The notes: generated by a model not told the origin, from the letters alone. Counted from the stretch's first letter, positions 24,252 to 33,560 are shown. The stretch is DNA of 59,129 nucleotides from F1-120-MAGs118 sp013360535 (GCA_026647215.1 JAPKHC010000040.1:1-59129), one strand, 5' to 3'. Program-made: numbers and translations.

Positions 24252-25238
24252 TCACGGGTCGAGCGCGCAGCGGAAGCCGGTGTGGAAGAGCCCCGTGTCC
24301 GGGCTCGACTTCATGCGCGCGCTCGGCCGGTAGCCGATGCAGTAGTTGTCGCTGCACAGGAACGAGCCGCCGCGCGTGACGCGCTTCGCCACGCCGGGTT
24401 CCTGCGGGTCGAAGCTGTCGGCGGGCCCTTTCGGATCGAGCGCGTCCGCGGGCGTCTTCGAGTACGCGTCGGGCCGATACCAGTCCGCCGTCCATTCCCA
24501 CACGTTGCCCGCCATGTCGAACAGGCCGAAGCCGTTCGCCGGGAACGACTTCACAGGCGCCGTGCCCGCGAAGCCGTCCGCGACCGTGTTTTTCTCGGGA
24601 AAACGGCCCTGCCAGATGTTCGCGAGCTCGCGGCCTTCCGGGTTGCGCTCCGCGCCCCACACGTAGCGTTGCCCGTCGAGAGCGCCTCGCGCCGCACGCT
24701 CCCACTCGGCCTCCGTCGGCAGGCGCTTCTTCGCCCACTTCGCATAGGCCTGCGCGTCGTCCCACGACACCTGCACGACAGGATGTGAGTCGTGCTCTGG
24801 GCGCAGTTCGTGCTCACCGTCGGGCTTGCGCCACGAAGCACCCGGCATCCACTTCCACCACCAGCCGTTCGCCATCGTCGGGTCGAGCACGAGCGCGCCC
24901 GGCACGAGCACTTCCGGCGGCGGCGGCGGCGTTCCCGGCGGCGACTGCGCGAGGATCTCCTCGACCGTCGGCGCGCGCTCGGCCGTCGTCACGTACCCCG
25001 TCGCGTCGACGAAGGCCCGAAACTGCGCGTTGGTGACCTCGTGGACATCGAGGAAGAAGCCCGAGAGCCGCACGGGGTGCACCGGACGCTCGTCGGGGAG
25101 GCCGTCGTTCGAGCCCATGTCGAACTCACCCGGCGGGATCCAGACCATGCCGTCGGGAGCCGTGCGCTGCGGCGCCGGGTCGGGTCCACCGCAGGCCGGG
25201 GCGAGCAGGAGCAGCGCGAGACAAGCGGCGCGTTTCAC
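24252..25238 (-). CDS. Formylglycine-generating enzyme (sulfatase maturation)
   Basis: 328 residues from GTG at 25238; the N-terminus (MKRAACLALLLLAPAC) reads as a lipoprotein signal. The FGE-sulfatase fold begins at PDGMVWIPPGEFDMGSNDG and includes LSGFFLDVHEVTNAQFRAFV, RLPTEAEWERAARG and LFDMAGNVWEWTADWY. Both catalytic cysteines of true aerobic FGE are present in GGSFLCSDNYC (Cys295 and Cys300), followed by IGYRPSARM. Many paralogues in this fold lack them, so genuine copper-dependent oxidation of sulfatase cysteines is plausible. No sulfatase gene lies in the window. Confidence 0.88.
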   Translation of the reverse strand: MKRAACLALLLLAPACGGPDPAPQRTAPDGMVWIPPGEFDMGSNDGLPDERPVHPVRLSGFFLDVHEVTNAQFRAFVDATGYVTTAERAPTVEEILAQSPPGTPPPPPEVLVPGALVLDPTMANGWWWKWMPGASWRKPDGEHELRPEHDSHPVVQVSWDDAQAYAKWAKKRLPTEAEWERAARGALDGQRYVWGAERNPEGRELANIWQGRFPEKNTVADGFAGTAPVKSFPANGFGLFDMAGNVWEWTADWYRPDAYSKTPADALDPKGPADSFDPQEPGVAKRVTRGGSFLCSDNYCIGYRPSARMKSSPDTGLFHTGFRCALDP

Positions 25239-25395
25239 GTCTACGAGACTAGCCCGCGGGCCGCGGCTCGCGCCATGGCCGAGCGGCCTGCCGCGACGCT
25301 TCCCTCGCCCAACGATTACCGGTCGCTGACAGCGCTTTCGCCGCCCGGACGGCATGCTCTTGAGCGTCCCCTTTCCCCCACTCCCACGCCCCCAA

Positions 25396-26541
25396 ATGAA
25401 CTTCGATCGCCGCCGCTTTCTCACCTACTCCTCCGCCGCCGCGGCCCTGCTCGGCGCGAACTCCCTCGCCTGCCAGTCGACCTCCTCGAGCTCGACGCCG
25501 CCGAAGAAGCTCAAGATCCTGATCCTCGGTGGCACCGGCTTCGTCGGGCCCGCGTTGGTCGAGGCGGCGACGCCGCGTGGCCACGAGATCACGCTCTTCA
25601 ACCGTGGCAAGACCAACCCCGGCCTGTTCCCCGAGCTCGAGAAGCTGCAGGGGGATCGCGATCCGCTGAAGGGCGAGGGCATCAAGTCGCTCGCGGGGCG
25701 CCAGTGGGACGTCGTGTTCGACGACTGCGGCTACTACCCGCGCCACGTGAAGGCCTCGGCGGAGCTGCTCGCCCCGAACGTCGGTCACTACGTCTACGTG
25801 AGCTCGATCTCGTGCTACGCGCGCAACGACATCGAGGGCATGGACGAGACGGCCGAGTGCGGCACGATGCCCGATCCGACGCTCGAGACGATGGGCAAGC
25901 AGTACGAGTACTACGGCCCGCTCAAGGCGCTGTGCGAGCAGGCGGCCGAGGCTGCGTTCCCCGGCCGCGCGTGCATCGTGCGTCCCGGCTACATCGTCGG
26001 CCCCGGCGACCCGACCGATCGCTTCACGTACTGGCCCGCGCGGGCGGACAAGGGCGGCGAGATGGCGGTGCCCGGCGCGCCGAGCGATCCGATCCAGGTG
26101 ATCGACGTGCGCGACCTCGCCGAGTGGATGGTGCACGTCGCCGAGCAGAAGACCACCGGTCGCTTCAACGCCTGCGGCCCGCTGCCGAGCCCGTCGAAAC
26201 AGCTCGACTGGGGCGAGGTGATCCGCGCCAGCCTCGCGTGCACGGGCAACAAGGCGACGCCGCGCTGGGTGCCGCTCGAGGTGCTCGAGGCGCACCAGCC
26301 GGCCGGTTTCCACATCTGGGCGCCGTTTGCCGGCGAATCGAAGGGTTTCCACCGCGTGAGCAACGTGGCGGCGATGAAGGCGGGGCTCAAGTTCCGCACG
26401 ATCGACCAGACCACGAGCGACACGCTGGCGTGGTTCAAGTCGCTGCCGCCGGAGCGCCAGAAGCGGCTCTTCGACGGCGCCGCGCGCATGCTGACGGCGG
26501 AGAAGGAAGCCGAGCTCTGTGCGGCCGTGAAGAAGGCCTGA
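25396..26541 (+). CDS. Tat-exported NAD-dependent epimerase/dehydratase
   Basis: 381 residues. MNFDRRRFLTYSSAAAALLG is a twin-arginine signal with a possible lipobox (NSLAC). A Rossmann fold starts at LKILILGGTGFVGPALVEAA (GGTGFVG dinucleotide loop). YVYVSSISCYA, YYGPLKALCEQ (Tyr/Lys of the short-chain family) and VRPGYIVGPGDPTDRF follow. This group of exported NAD-epimerases is common in planctomycetes; the substrate is unknown. The stop is one base from the end of the convergent BtuF-like gene. Confidence 0.85.
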   Translation: MNFDRRRFLTYSSAAAALLGANSLACQSTSSSSTPPKKLKILILGGTGFVGPALVEAATPRGHEITLFNRGKTNPGLFPELEKLQGDRDPLKGEGIKSLAGRQWDVVFDDCGYYPRHVKASAELLAPNVGHYVYVSSISCYARNDIEGMDETAECGTMPDPTLETMGKQYEYYGPLKALCEQAAEAAFPGRACIVRPGYIVGPGDPTDRFTYWPARADKGGEMAVPGAPSDPIQVIDVRDLAEWMVHVAEQKTTGRFNACGPLPSPSKQLDWGEVIRASLACTGNKATPRWVPLEVLEAHQPAGFHIWAPFAGESKGFHRVSNVAAMKAGLKFRTIDQTTSDTLAWFKSLPPERQKRLFDGAARMLTAEKEAELCAAVKKA

Positions 26542-26542
26542 A

Positions 26543-27808
26543 TCAGCGCACGCGCGACCACGCCGTCGGATGCGGCGGGGTCGCGCGGTCGGGCGCGCGC
26601 AAGACCGAGTGCAGGAGCTCGGCTCCGGTCGCGAGGCCGGGGCCGGGCGTCGAGAAGTGGCGCTCGCCGTCCATCACGAACACCGAGCCGGCGCGCACGG
26701 CGCGCAGTTCCTTCCATGCGGCCTGGCTCGCGAGCGCGCCGAGCTCGCGCTGCGCGCGCGCGACGGACATCGAGCAGGCTGCGAGCACGATGACGTCGGG
26801 ATCGGCCGCGACGACGTCCGTCCACTCGACGCGGCGCGACGGGTCCTTCGCTCCCGCGAGCAACGGCAAGCCGCCGGCGACCTCGACCTGCTCGGCGACC
26901 CATTCGCCGGACACCCACAGCGGCTCGAACCACTCGAGCACGAGCACGCGCGGCTTCGGACTCGGCGCAGGCAACGCACGCAACTTCTCGAGCCGCCGCT
27001 CGAACTCGCGCGCGGCGATCGTGGCCGCCGACTCGCGGCCCAGGCGCTGGCCGACGTCGCGGATGTTCTGGGCCACGTCCGAGAGCGAGCGTGGGCTCAG
27101 CACGAGCAGCTCCGCGCACTTCTCCTTGCCCAGCGACTTCTCGACGTCGCCGGGCGTCACCGCGCACACCGGGCACAGGCCCTGACTGAGGATCACGGTC
27201 GGCGCGAGCGCGCGGATGCGCTCCTCGTCGAGCTGGTACAGGCTCTCGCCGCGCGCGACGGCCTCGCGCAGGAACGTGTCGATGCGCCCCATGCTCCACG
27301 CGTCGGAGTCGACCGTCGTCGACATCACGCGCGGCACGTCGAGACCCGGCGGCACCCGGCACAGGTGCGAGACGCCGACCAGCGCACGTTCGGCCCCGAT
27401 CGCGACGGCGATCTCGGTGGCGGCGGGCAAGAGCGAGACGGCGCGTGCTTCCAGCTTCACGGGTTGGTTTCCTCCCGAATAGACCCACTCGATGCGCTCG
27501 CCTTCGGAGAGCACGTGTTTCACCGGAAAATTCGGGCCCATGCGGCCGTCGAGCTTCCACATCCAGTAGCGGTCGAGGCGCGTGTCGGGACCGACGCCGT
27601 CGATGGCCCAGACGTCGTCTTTCGAGCAGCACAGCCAGTCCTGCTCGACCTCCGCAACCTTGCGCGTCGCGTCGACGACGTTCGAGCCACGCGGAAGCGA
27701 GACTTGCTTCTCGATTGGAGCCCGCTGCAAGGCGCCGAAGTCGACGCGCAACGTGACTTGGACATCCTGGGCGAACGCCAGAGCGAACGGAGCGAACAGC
27801 GCGAGCAT
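26543..27808 (-). CDS. DUF4430 domain fused to BtuF-like periplasmic cobalamin-binding protein
   Basis: 421 residues with signal MLALFAPFALAFAQ; AGGGAG precedes the ATG at good spacing. Residues about 16-110 look like DUF4430, the transcobalamin/intrinsic-factor C-terminal beta domain (VQVTLRVDFGALQRAPIEKQ, YWMWKLDGRMGPNF, ERIEWVYSGG). Residues 120-421 form a TroA/BtuF-type binding protein: RAVSLLPAATEIAVAIGAER, VGVSHLCRVP, PTVILSQGLCPVCAV, EWFEPLWVSGEWVAEQVEVA, DPDVIVLAAC. It probably captures vitamin B12 or a related corrinoid; no BtuCD permease is in the window. The upstream hydrolase gene is 18 nt away, suggesting co-transcription. Confidence 0.85.
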   Translation of the reverse strand: MLALFAPFALAFAQDVQVTLRVDFGALQRAPIEKQVSLPRGSNVVDATRKVAEVEQDWLCCSKDDVWAIDGVGPDTRLDRYWMWKLDGRMGPNFPVKHVLSEGERIEWVYSGGNQPVKLEARAVSLLPAATEIAVAIGAERALVGVSHLCRVPPGLDVPRVMSTTVDSDAWSMGRIDTFLREAVARGESLYQLDEERIRALAPTVILSQGLCPVCAVTPGDVEKSLGKEKCAELLVLSPRSLSDVAQNIRDVGQRLGRESAATIAAREFERRLEKLRALPAPSPKPRVLVLEWFEPLWVSGEWVAEQVEVAGGLPLLAGAKDPSRRVEWTDVVAADPDVIVLAACSMSVARAQRELGALASQAAWKELRAVRAGSVFVMDGERHFSTPGPGLATGAELLHSVLRAPDRATPPHPTAWSRVR

Positions 27809-27826
27809 GAAGTCGTCTCCCTGGGC

Positions 27827-29230
27827 TCACTTGGCGGCGAGCTGCGCATCGAAGAACGTGAACACGTCCGGCAGAGCGTCGACGACGACCATCAGGTGCT
27901 CGCAGTTGGGGTAGATGCGCAGCGTCGCGCTCTCGGAGCCCGCGCCGACGAGCGACTTGTGCAGCGCTTCCGCACCGCGCCGCCCGAAGTCGCGCTCGCC
28001 CGCACCGACGAAGATCGGCTTCGACACGAGCGCGCTCGCGTCCTTGAGGCCCGAGCCGCCGCCGAGCGCCGCAAAAGCCCGAAAATCCGCGGGCTTCTTG
28101 GCCAGAAGCTGCTGCCCGACCCCCGCGCCCATCGAGTGGCCGACGAGGAACACCTTCGAGCGGTCGAGCGGCAGGCGCTCGGCGAGCGCGTTCACCACGG
28201 CCTCGACCGGAGCGCCGAGGAAGCTCACGCGCGGCGCGACGAGCACCCAGCCACGCTGACGGCACAGCTCGACGATGCGGCCGTCACCGTAGGCATCGAA
28301 GAACATGTTCTCGCTGCCGCCGGCTCCGTGCAGCGCGACCACGAGCGGCACGAGCTGGTCCTTGGCGAGCTTCTCCGGCACGAACACGCGCACCTGCGCG
28401 CCGTTGGCGCCATTGGGCAGCGTCACCCACGACGAGCCCGTCGAATTCGGCCCGAACCAGCGCTCGTTGTCGGAGAGTGCGCCGAGGATCGTCTCGCATT
28501 CGGAGAGCAGGCGCGTCGCCGGATAGTCGGTCTCCTGCTGCGAGGCGCTGCCAAGCTGCTCGAGCAGCGCGAGGTGCGATTGCGCGGTCAGGAACTCGAG
28601 CGCCGGCGCCCCGTCGGGCAGTTCGATCAGCGCCGCCTTCACCGCGCGCAGCCGCTCGTCGCGCTGCACCGCGCGCGAGAGCGACACACGACGCCGCGAG
28701 CGCAGGTCGCCTTCGTTGGCGAGCTCGATCTCCACCGTCACTTCCGCCGCGCCCCGGGGCAGGCTCTCGAGCGACAGCACGAGCTCGCGCGTCTCGCCGC
28801 GCCCCGGCGCCTCGACGCGCGCCGGCTCGAGCTTCAGCGGCTTGCCTTCGAAGCTCGCCGTGAGCACCACCGGCGCCGCGAACTCCGTCGTGTACAGGTT
28901 GCCCAGCGACAGCTTGACGCTCGCATCCGCCGCATCGAGCAGCTTGCGCGCCGGCGTCAGCGTGAAACGCTCGAGATCCCACGGCTTGTCGGTGCGCTCG
29001 AGCTTCGTGCGCGCCTCGTCGAGCGCGGCACCGACCCCGGCCATGTCCATCGCGAAGAAGCGCTGCACCGCGCCTTCGACCTGCGGCAGCACGCTGGCGC
29101 GCAACTCCGGCGCCGCCGCGATCCAGGCCCGTTCGAGCGCGCGGGTCCTCAGCCCCAGTTCGTAGCGCGGGTTGGCCGTTTGCTGCGGCAGGACGGCGAT
29201 CGGGAGAGAGAGGGCGAGCTCGAGGAACAT
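27827..29230 (-). CDS. Secreted alpha/beta-hydrolase (esterase/depolymerase type)
   Basis: 467 residues; MFLELALSLPIAVLPQQT is a signal peptide. Residues 20-235 are a helical/beta domain of unknown family. The catalytic part from about 250 has the oxyanion sequence VVALHGAGGSENMFFDAYG, the nucleophile elbow VGHSMGAG, FVGAGERDFGRRG carrying the probable acid, and CEHLMVVVDALPDVFTFFD with the catalytic His. This resembles PHB-depolymerase/feruloyl-esterase-like hydrolases. The next gene downstream (BtuF-like) starts 18 nt later; co-transcription is likely but the functional link is unclear. Confidence 0.85.
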   Translation of the reverse strand: MFLELALSLPIAVLPQQTANPRYELGLRTRALERAWIAAAPELRASVLPQVEGAVQRFFAMDMAGVGAALDEARTKLERTDKPWDLERFTLTPARKLLDAADASVKLSLGNLYTTEFAAPVVLTASFEGKPLKLEPARVEAPGRGETRELVLSLESLPRGAAEVTVEIELANEGDLRSRRRVSLSRAVQRDERLRAVKAALIELPDGAPALEFLTAQSHLALLEQLGSASQQETDYPATRLLSECETILGALSDNERWFGPNSTGSSWVTLPNGANGAQVRVFVPEKLAKDQLVPLVVALHGAGGSENMFFDAYGDGRIVELCRQRGWVLVAPRVSFLGAPVEAVVNALAERLPLDRSKVFLVGHSMGAGVGQQLLAKKPADFRAFAALGGGSGLKDASALVSKPIFVGAGERDFGRRGAEALHKSLVGAGSESATLRIYPNCEHLMVVVDALPDVFTFFDAQLAAK

Positions 29231-29405
29231 GGCCGAATGCTAGCGCCGAACCCCTGCTGGTGCCCCGTGGCCGCGCGTGCCCGGCCGCGGCGCACTCCAC
29301 GGATCCCCGCTCGCGGACCCGGTTCCGGCCAGTTCGCCCATGCACCCGCCCCGCTACGCACAGCGCCGCAGGGCAGGAATTCACGGGAACCCGTCCAATG
29401 GCCCC

Positions 29406-30362
29406 ATGAAACTTCTCGACTCCATCGGTTCGACTCCGCTGCTCGAGCTCGACCAGCTCTTCATCAAGCTCGAGTGCTCCAACCCCGGTGGCAGCGTGAA
29501 GGATCGCATCGCGCGCTATCTGCTGCTCGCGGCGCGGCGCCGCGGCGAGCTCAAGCCCGGTGACGTGATCGTCGAGGCGACCTCGGGCAACACCGGCATC
29601 GCGATGGCGATGGTCGGGCGCGAGCTCGGCCACAAGGTCGTGATCTACATGCCCGAGCACATGAGCGAGGAACGCCGCGAGTACATCCGCGGCTTCGGCG
29701 CCGAGGTGCGCTCGACGCCGCGCGAGCAGGGCTTCGAAGGCCCGATCGCGCTGCGCGACGAGTTCAAGGGCAAGCCCGGCTACTACGTGCCCGACCAGTT
29801 CGGCAACGTCGACAACGTGCACTGCCATCGCGAGACGACGGGCCACGAGCTGCTCGTGCAGCTGCGCGCGCACGGCGTCCGCAGGCTCGACGCGGTCGTC
29901 GCCGGTGTCGGCACGGGGGGCACGCTGATGGGCGTCGGAGCGGCGCTGCGCGAGGCTTTCCCCAAGCTGCGGGTCGTCGCCGTCGAGCCGACCGAGTCGA
30001 ACGTGATGTGCGGCAAGCCCGCGGGCGAGCACACGATCCAAGGCATCGGCGACGGCTTCATCCCGCCGCTCGTCGACATGCACAAGGTCGATCGCGTGAT
30101 CGCGGTGCCGTCCGCGCGCGCCGCCGAAGTTGCGCACGAGATCGCGGAGCTCCACGGCTACTGCGTCGGCATGAGCTCCGGCGCCAACACGGCCGCCGCG
30201 CGCCAGTTGCGCGACGAAGGCCTCGTCGTGGCCACGTTCTGGCCCGATTGTTCGGACCGCTACGGCACGATGGGATTGCCGAGCCCGCACTCGGACTCGA
30301 TCCGCTGCCCCAAGCGCGAGACCTGCGCGGCGCGACGGGCGTCGCTCGTTTCCTGCTCGTAG
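29406..30362 (+). CDS. Cysteine synthase (O-acetylserine sulfhydrylase family)
   Basis: 318 residues. A fold-type II PLP enzyme: NPGGSVKDRIA holds the Schiff-base lysine (K32), TSGNTGIAMA the substrate loop, GVGTGGTLMGVG the phosphate loop, and SSGANTAAA the cofactor-pyridine contact. It makes cysteine from O-acetylserine (or phosphoserine/cystathionine relatives) and sulfide. The chain is shortened at both ends relative to E. coli CysK/CysM; the N-terminus starts at IGSTPLLEL, and the C-terminus is Cys-containing (CPKRETCAARRASLVSCS). The exact acceptor cannot be assigned from motifs. Confidence 0.9.
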   Translation: MKLLDSIGSTPLLELDQLFIKLECSNPGGSVKDRIARYLLLAARRRGELKPGDVIVEATSGNTGIAMAMVGRELGHKVVIYMPEHMSEERREYIRGFGAEVRSTPREQGFEGPIALRDEFKGKPGYYVPDQFGNVDNVHCHRETTGHELLVQLRAHGVRRLDAVVAGVGTGGTLMGVGAALREAFPKLRVVAVEPTESNVMCGKPAGEHTIQGIGDGFIPPLVDMHKVDRVIAVPSARAAEVAHEIAELHGYCVGMSSGANTAAARQLRDEGLVVATFWPDCSDRYGTMGLPSPHSDSIRCPKRETCAARRASLVSCS

Positions 30363-30396
30363 CCACGTCGCGCGCGCGCCAGTAACGTCTCGCGCC

Positions 30397-31017
30397 ATGC
30401 GCGACGTCCGCATCGTTCTCGAGGGCCAGGCGCGCCGCGTGCCGTGGCGCAACGGGCGCGGCTTCACGGACGAGCTCGCGCTCGCGCCCGAGGGTGCGAG
30501 CTTCGAGCGCGGCGACTTCCACTGGCGCGTGTCGCGCGCCGCCGTCGACGCGAACGGTCCGTTCTCGAGCTTCGAAGGCTTCGAGCGCGTGCTCGTGCTG
30601 CTCGATGGCGCGGGCCTGTGGCTCGACCACGGCACTCGCGCGCCGCGTGCGCGGCTGCGGGTGGGCGAGCCCTATCGCTTCAGCGGCGCGTGGCCGACGA
30701 CAGCCGAGCTCGTCGGCGGTCCGGTGCGCGACTTCAACGTCGTGTATCGGCCCGAGCACGCGAGCGCCGAGGTCGAGGTGCTGCGCCTGGGCCGTCGCCG
30801 CGCGCGCGTCGCCGCCGAGTCCGCGACCGTGCTGCTGCACGTGCCCGAAGGTGCGCTCACCGCGCGCGTGACCGGCGAGGAGCAGAGCTTCGAGGTTCCG
30901 ACCGGTGCGACGCTGCTCGCCCGTTCGTTGGCGCCGGGCGACGAGCTCGACCTCGTCGGGTCCGCCGACGGCACACGCGCGCTGCTCGTGCGAATCGGGC
31001 CGGGACAACGGCCTTGA
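30397..31017 (+). CDS. HutD/Ves-family cupin protein
   Basis: 206 residues. VPWRNGRGFTDELALAPEG, DFHWRVSRAAVDANGPFSSF, EGFERVLVLLDGAGLWLDHG and GGPVRDFNVVYRP are the hallmark phrases of HutD/Ves proteins, bicupin-like cytoplasmic proteins linked to histidine utilisation or stress in other bacteria. No hut genes are adjacent. It follows the cysteine synthase by 34 nt and may be co-transcribed with it. Confidence 0.87.
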   Translation: MRDVRIVLEGQARRVPWRNGRGFTDELALAPEGASFERGDFHWRVSRAAVDANGPFSSFEGFERVLVLLDGAGLWLDHGTRAPRARLRVGEPYRFSGAWPTTAELVGGPVRDFNVVYRPEHASAEVEVLRLGRRRARVAAESATVLLHVPEGALTARVTGEEQSFEVPTGATLLARSLAPGDELDLVGSADGTRALLVRIGPGQRP

Positions 31018-31090
31018 TCGCGGCTTGATCCGATCCTGACGCACCGCGCGGGCTCGAACCGGAGGCGCACGCGAGCATCTGAGGCCAACC

Positions 31091-32416
31091 ATGTCGCTCC
31101 TGCGGATCACGCCCGTCTGCCTCGCGCTGTTCGCCTGCTCCACGCCACGACCGGCTCCACGTGCCGAAGAGGCCGCGAGCGTCGAACGCACGCCTGCGGA
31201 GCTCGAGCGCGCGGCCGAGGCCGGAGACGGTGCGGCGCAGCTCCTCCTCGCCACGATGCTTTATGAAGGGCGTGGCCTCGCCGTCGATCGTTCGCGTGCG
31301 GCGCACTGGTATCGCAAGGCCGCCGAGCGGGAGCTCGCGCCGGCGCAGTACGCGCTCGGAGTGCTGCACGAGCACGGCGACGGCGTCGAGCTCGACCCGC
31401 GCGAGGCGGTGCGGTGGTACGAGCGTGCGTGCGAGCTCAACTACGGCCTCGCGTTGCACAACCTCGGGCTGATGCTTCTCGCGGGCAACGGTGTCGAGCG
31501 CGACGAGGCTCGCGGGACCGCGCTCCTGCGCCGCGCGGCACTGCAAGGCATCGCGGAAGCACAGCTCGCGCTCGGACGCGTCCACGCGCACGATCCGGCA
31601 AGTTCGGACGAGAACCTGCAGCTCGCGCTCGGATGGTTGCGCCACGCCGCAGAGCAGGGCTTGCTCGAGGCGCAACTCGAGCTCGTCGAGCTGCTCTCGT
31701 CGCACCCTCGTGTCCCGCCGGTTCCCGCCGAGGCGTTGCGTTGGCTGCAAGCGGCCGCGACGTCGGGACATGCGCCGTCGCAGGCGCGCCTCGGCCTGTG
31801 TTTCGTCGAGGGCCGCGGAGTCGCACGCGATCCCGCGAAGGGCGCGCAGTGGCTTCGCACCGCCGCCGTGCAGGGGCTCGCGGTCGCTCAGGCGAACCTC
31901 GGGCTGCTGTACGCGCGCGGCGACGGCGTCGCGAAGGACGGCGACGAGGCTGTGCGTTGGCTCGGTCGCGCCGCGGAACAGGGACTGCCGCAGGCGCAGC
32001 TTTCGCTCGGACTTCTCCTACTCGAGGGCGAGCTCGTTGCCGCGCAACCGCAGGAAGGCGTGGCGCTCCTGCGCGCGGCGGCGGACGGCGGGCTCGCGCT
32101 CGCGCAGCACAACCTCGGTCAGGCGCTCCTGCAGGGCAACGGCGTCGCGCAGGATCCGAGCGAAGCCGCGCGTTGGTTCACCAGGGCCGCCGAGCAGGGC
32201 CTCGCGGTCGCGCAGGAGCGTCTGGGTGCGCTGCACGAGCACGGCCGCGGCGTCGCGCAGGACGACGTGCTCGCGAGCGCGTGGTATTCGCTCGCGCTCT
32301 CCAACGGCCAACGTTCCGCAGGCGAACGCCTCGCTGCGCTCGAGCGCCGCCTCGCGCCGGACCAGCGCGAACGAGCGCGGCAACTCGTGCCGACGCTCGT
32401 TCCGGTTCGTCGTTAG
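31091..32416 (+). CDS. Sel1-repeat lipoprotein
   Basis: 441 residues. MSLLRITPVCLALFACSTPR gives a lipobox (LFAC). The rest is about ten Sel1-like repeats of ~36 residues (AAQLLLATMLYEGRGLAVDR, AQYALGVLHEHGDGVELDPR, AVAQANLGLLYARGDGVAKD, AVAQERLGALHEHGRGVAQD). The repeats form an alpha solenoid used for protein-protein contacts. The final repeat DVLASAWYSLALSNGQRSAG is the usual capping motif. It converges with paralogue B, leaving 10 nt between the stops. Confidence 0.92.
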   Translation: MSLLRITPVCLALFACSTPRPAPRAEEAASVERTPAELERAAEAGDGAAQLLLATMLYEGRGLAVDRSRAAHWYRKAAERELAPAQYALGVLHEHGDGVELDPREAVRWYERACELNYGLALHNLGLMLLAGNGVERDEARGTALLRRAALQGIAEAQLALGRVHAHDPASSDENLQLALGWLRHAAEQGLLEAQLELVELLSSHPRVPPVPAEALRWLQAAATSGHAPSQARLGLCFVEGRGVARDPAKGAQWLRTAAVQGLAVAQANLGLLYARGDGVAKDGDEAVRWLGRAAEQGLPQAQLSLGLLLLEGELVAAQPQEGVALLRAAADGGLALAQHNLGQALLQGNGVAQDPSEAARWFTRAAEQGLAVAQERLGALHEHGRGVAQDDVLASAWYSLALSNGQRSAGERLAALERRLAPDQRERARQLVPTLVPVRR

Positions 32417-32426
32417 CTGCGCTCGC

Positions 32427-33524
32427 TCAGGGCACGCACGTCAGGCGCAGCGCCGTCGACAAGCTGCTCCCGCGGCATGCCGTCGGATCGCTGAACCACG
32501 CCTGCAGGTACACGCTCTGCCCCGCGCTGAACGGCGCTCCCAGCGTTTCCGGGTTGGAGAGCAGGAACGCGTTCCAGTCGAGCGACAGCGTGCCGTCGCA
32601 CGCACCGGAAGAACCGCCGGACGACTGCACGGGCGTGCGCGCGAGTGGCGAGCTCACGCACAGGTGGCTCGTTCCACCGGAGACGCACCACGGCGTCCAT
32701 TGCGCCTCGAGGCCGTAGAAGATGAGCCCCGAGCGCTGGCCCTCGACGGCATCGACGACGAGCTGGCACGAGCCCACGCCACCCAGCCGCGGCGCGCTCG
32801 TCGCGGAGAGCTGCGCGGCGCAGCCGTTCCACGTCACGCCCGCGTCGCAGTAGCTCGCGATGTCCTCGGGCGTGACCTTGAAGTTGTCGAAGCGCGCCGT
32901 CGAGCCCCACGCGGCGACGCCGAAGCCCGTGCCGAGGTTCGCCGCCAGCGCCGCGACTCCCGTGCGCGAGTACACCTGCTCCGCCGCGCCGTCGAAGTTC
33001 GTGTCGAGCTCGACCCGGATCGTGTCGGCGTCGGGGAAGCTCACCGTCAGTCGCGCGGCGTCAAAATGCGCGGAAAGGGCCGCGATTCCGGTGCCCGAGC
33101 CGTTCCACGTGTTCCAGCTCGTCGCACCTGTGCGGTGCAGCAGGCCGATGTGCGAGAAGCCCGGCAGACCATCCTGATCCTGCACCTTGACGAGGATCGT
33201 GTCCGCGCCGCCGACGCCGATCGCGACGCCGGAGTACTGGCTGCCCTGGTTGAGGCAGAAAACGTCGAGCTGCACGCTCGCGTCGGTGTAGCGCGCCTGC
33301 GCCGCGTCGAAGAATGCAATTTCGTTCGGCGCCGTCGAGAGGTGCGCGCCGCGGTTGCCGCTCACGCCCCAGCTGCCCGTGAGCACGCTCCAGCCCGCCC
33401 CGAGCGGCCCGTCCGCGCGCTCGAAATCGTCGCTCCACGAGCTCCCCACACCCGACTGCGCCCGCGCACCGACCGCGACCACGAGCGCCGCCACTCCCAC
33501 GCCGACCACCTGCAAGAGCCCCAT
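32427..33524 (-). CDS. Secreted jelly-roll-like protein with C-terminal module (paralogue B)
   Basis: 365 residues; ATG at 33524 is preceded by GGAAGG, and MGLLQVVGVGVAALVVAVGA is a signal. The N-terminal sandwich (WSDDFERADGPLGAGW, FCLNQGSQYSGVAIGVGG, DTILVKVQDQDG) matches paralogue C (33744-34820) closely and A (218-1387) more distantly. The C-terminal module is the most diverged of the three: SGLIFYG, LCVSSP, DGTLSLDWNAF and LQAWFSDPTACRGSSL are kept, but the FRDP core reads FSDP. It lies 219 nt downstream of paralogue C on the same strand. Confidence 0.8.
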   Translation of the reverse strand: MGLLQVVGVGVAALVVAVGARAQSGVGSSWSDDFERADGPLGAGWSVLTGSWGVSGNRGAHLSTAPNEIAFFDAAQARYTDASVQLDVFCLNQGSQYSGVAIGVGGADTILVKVQDQDGLPGFSHIGLLHRTGATSWNTWNGSGTGIAALSAHFDAARLTVSFPDADTIRVELDTNFDGAAEQVYSRTGVAALAANLGTGFGVAAWGSTARFDNFKVTPEDIASYCDAGVTWNGCAAQLSATSAPRLGGVGSCQLVVDAVEGQRSGLIFYGLEAQWTPWCVSGGTSHLCVSSPLARTPVQSSGGSSGACDGTLSLDWNAFLLSNPETLGAPFSAGQSVYLQAWFSDPTACRGSSLSTALRLTCVP

Positions 33525-33537
33525 GACTGCCTTCCTT

Positions 33538-33560
33538 CCGGGCCAAGTCCTCTGGCCCGG
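33538..33560 (-). promoter_or_regulatory. Leader hairpin upstream of paralogue B
   Basis: CCGGGCCA (33538-33545) pairs perfectly with TGGCCCGG (33553-33560) around a 7-nt loop, ending 13 nt before the start codon and next to the GGAAGG ribosome-binding site. It could stabilise the mRNA, mask the ribosome-binding site, or be a leftover terminator of paralogue C. Confidence 0.4.

Noticed and set aside
30444..31028. Alternative plus-strand frame overlapping hutD
   Set aside because: Arg-rich composition and no motif; the HutD frame contains all family landmarks.
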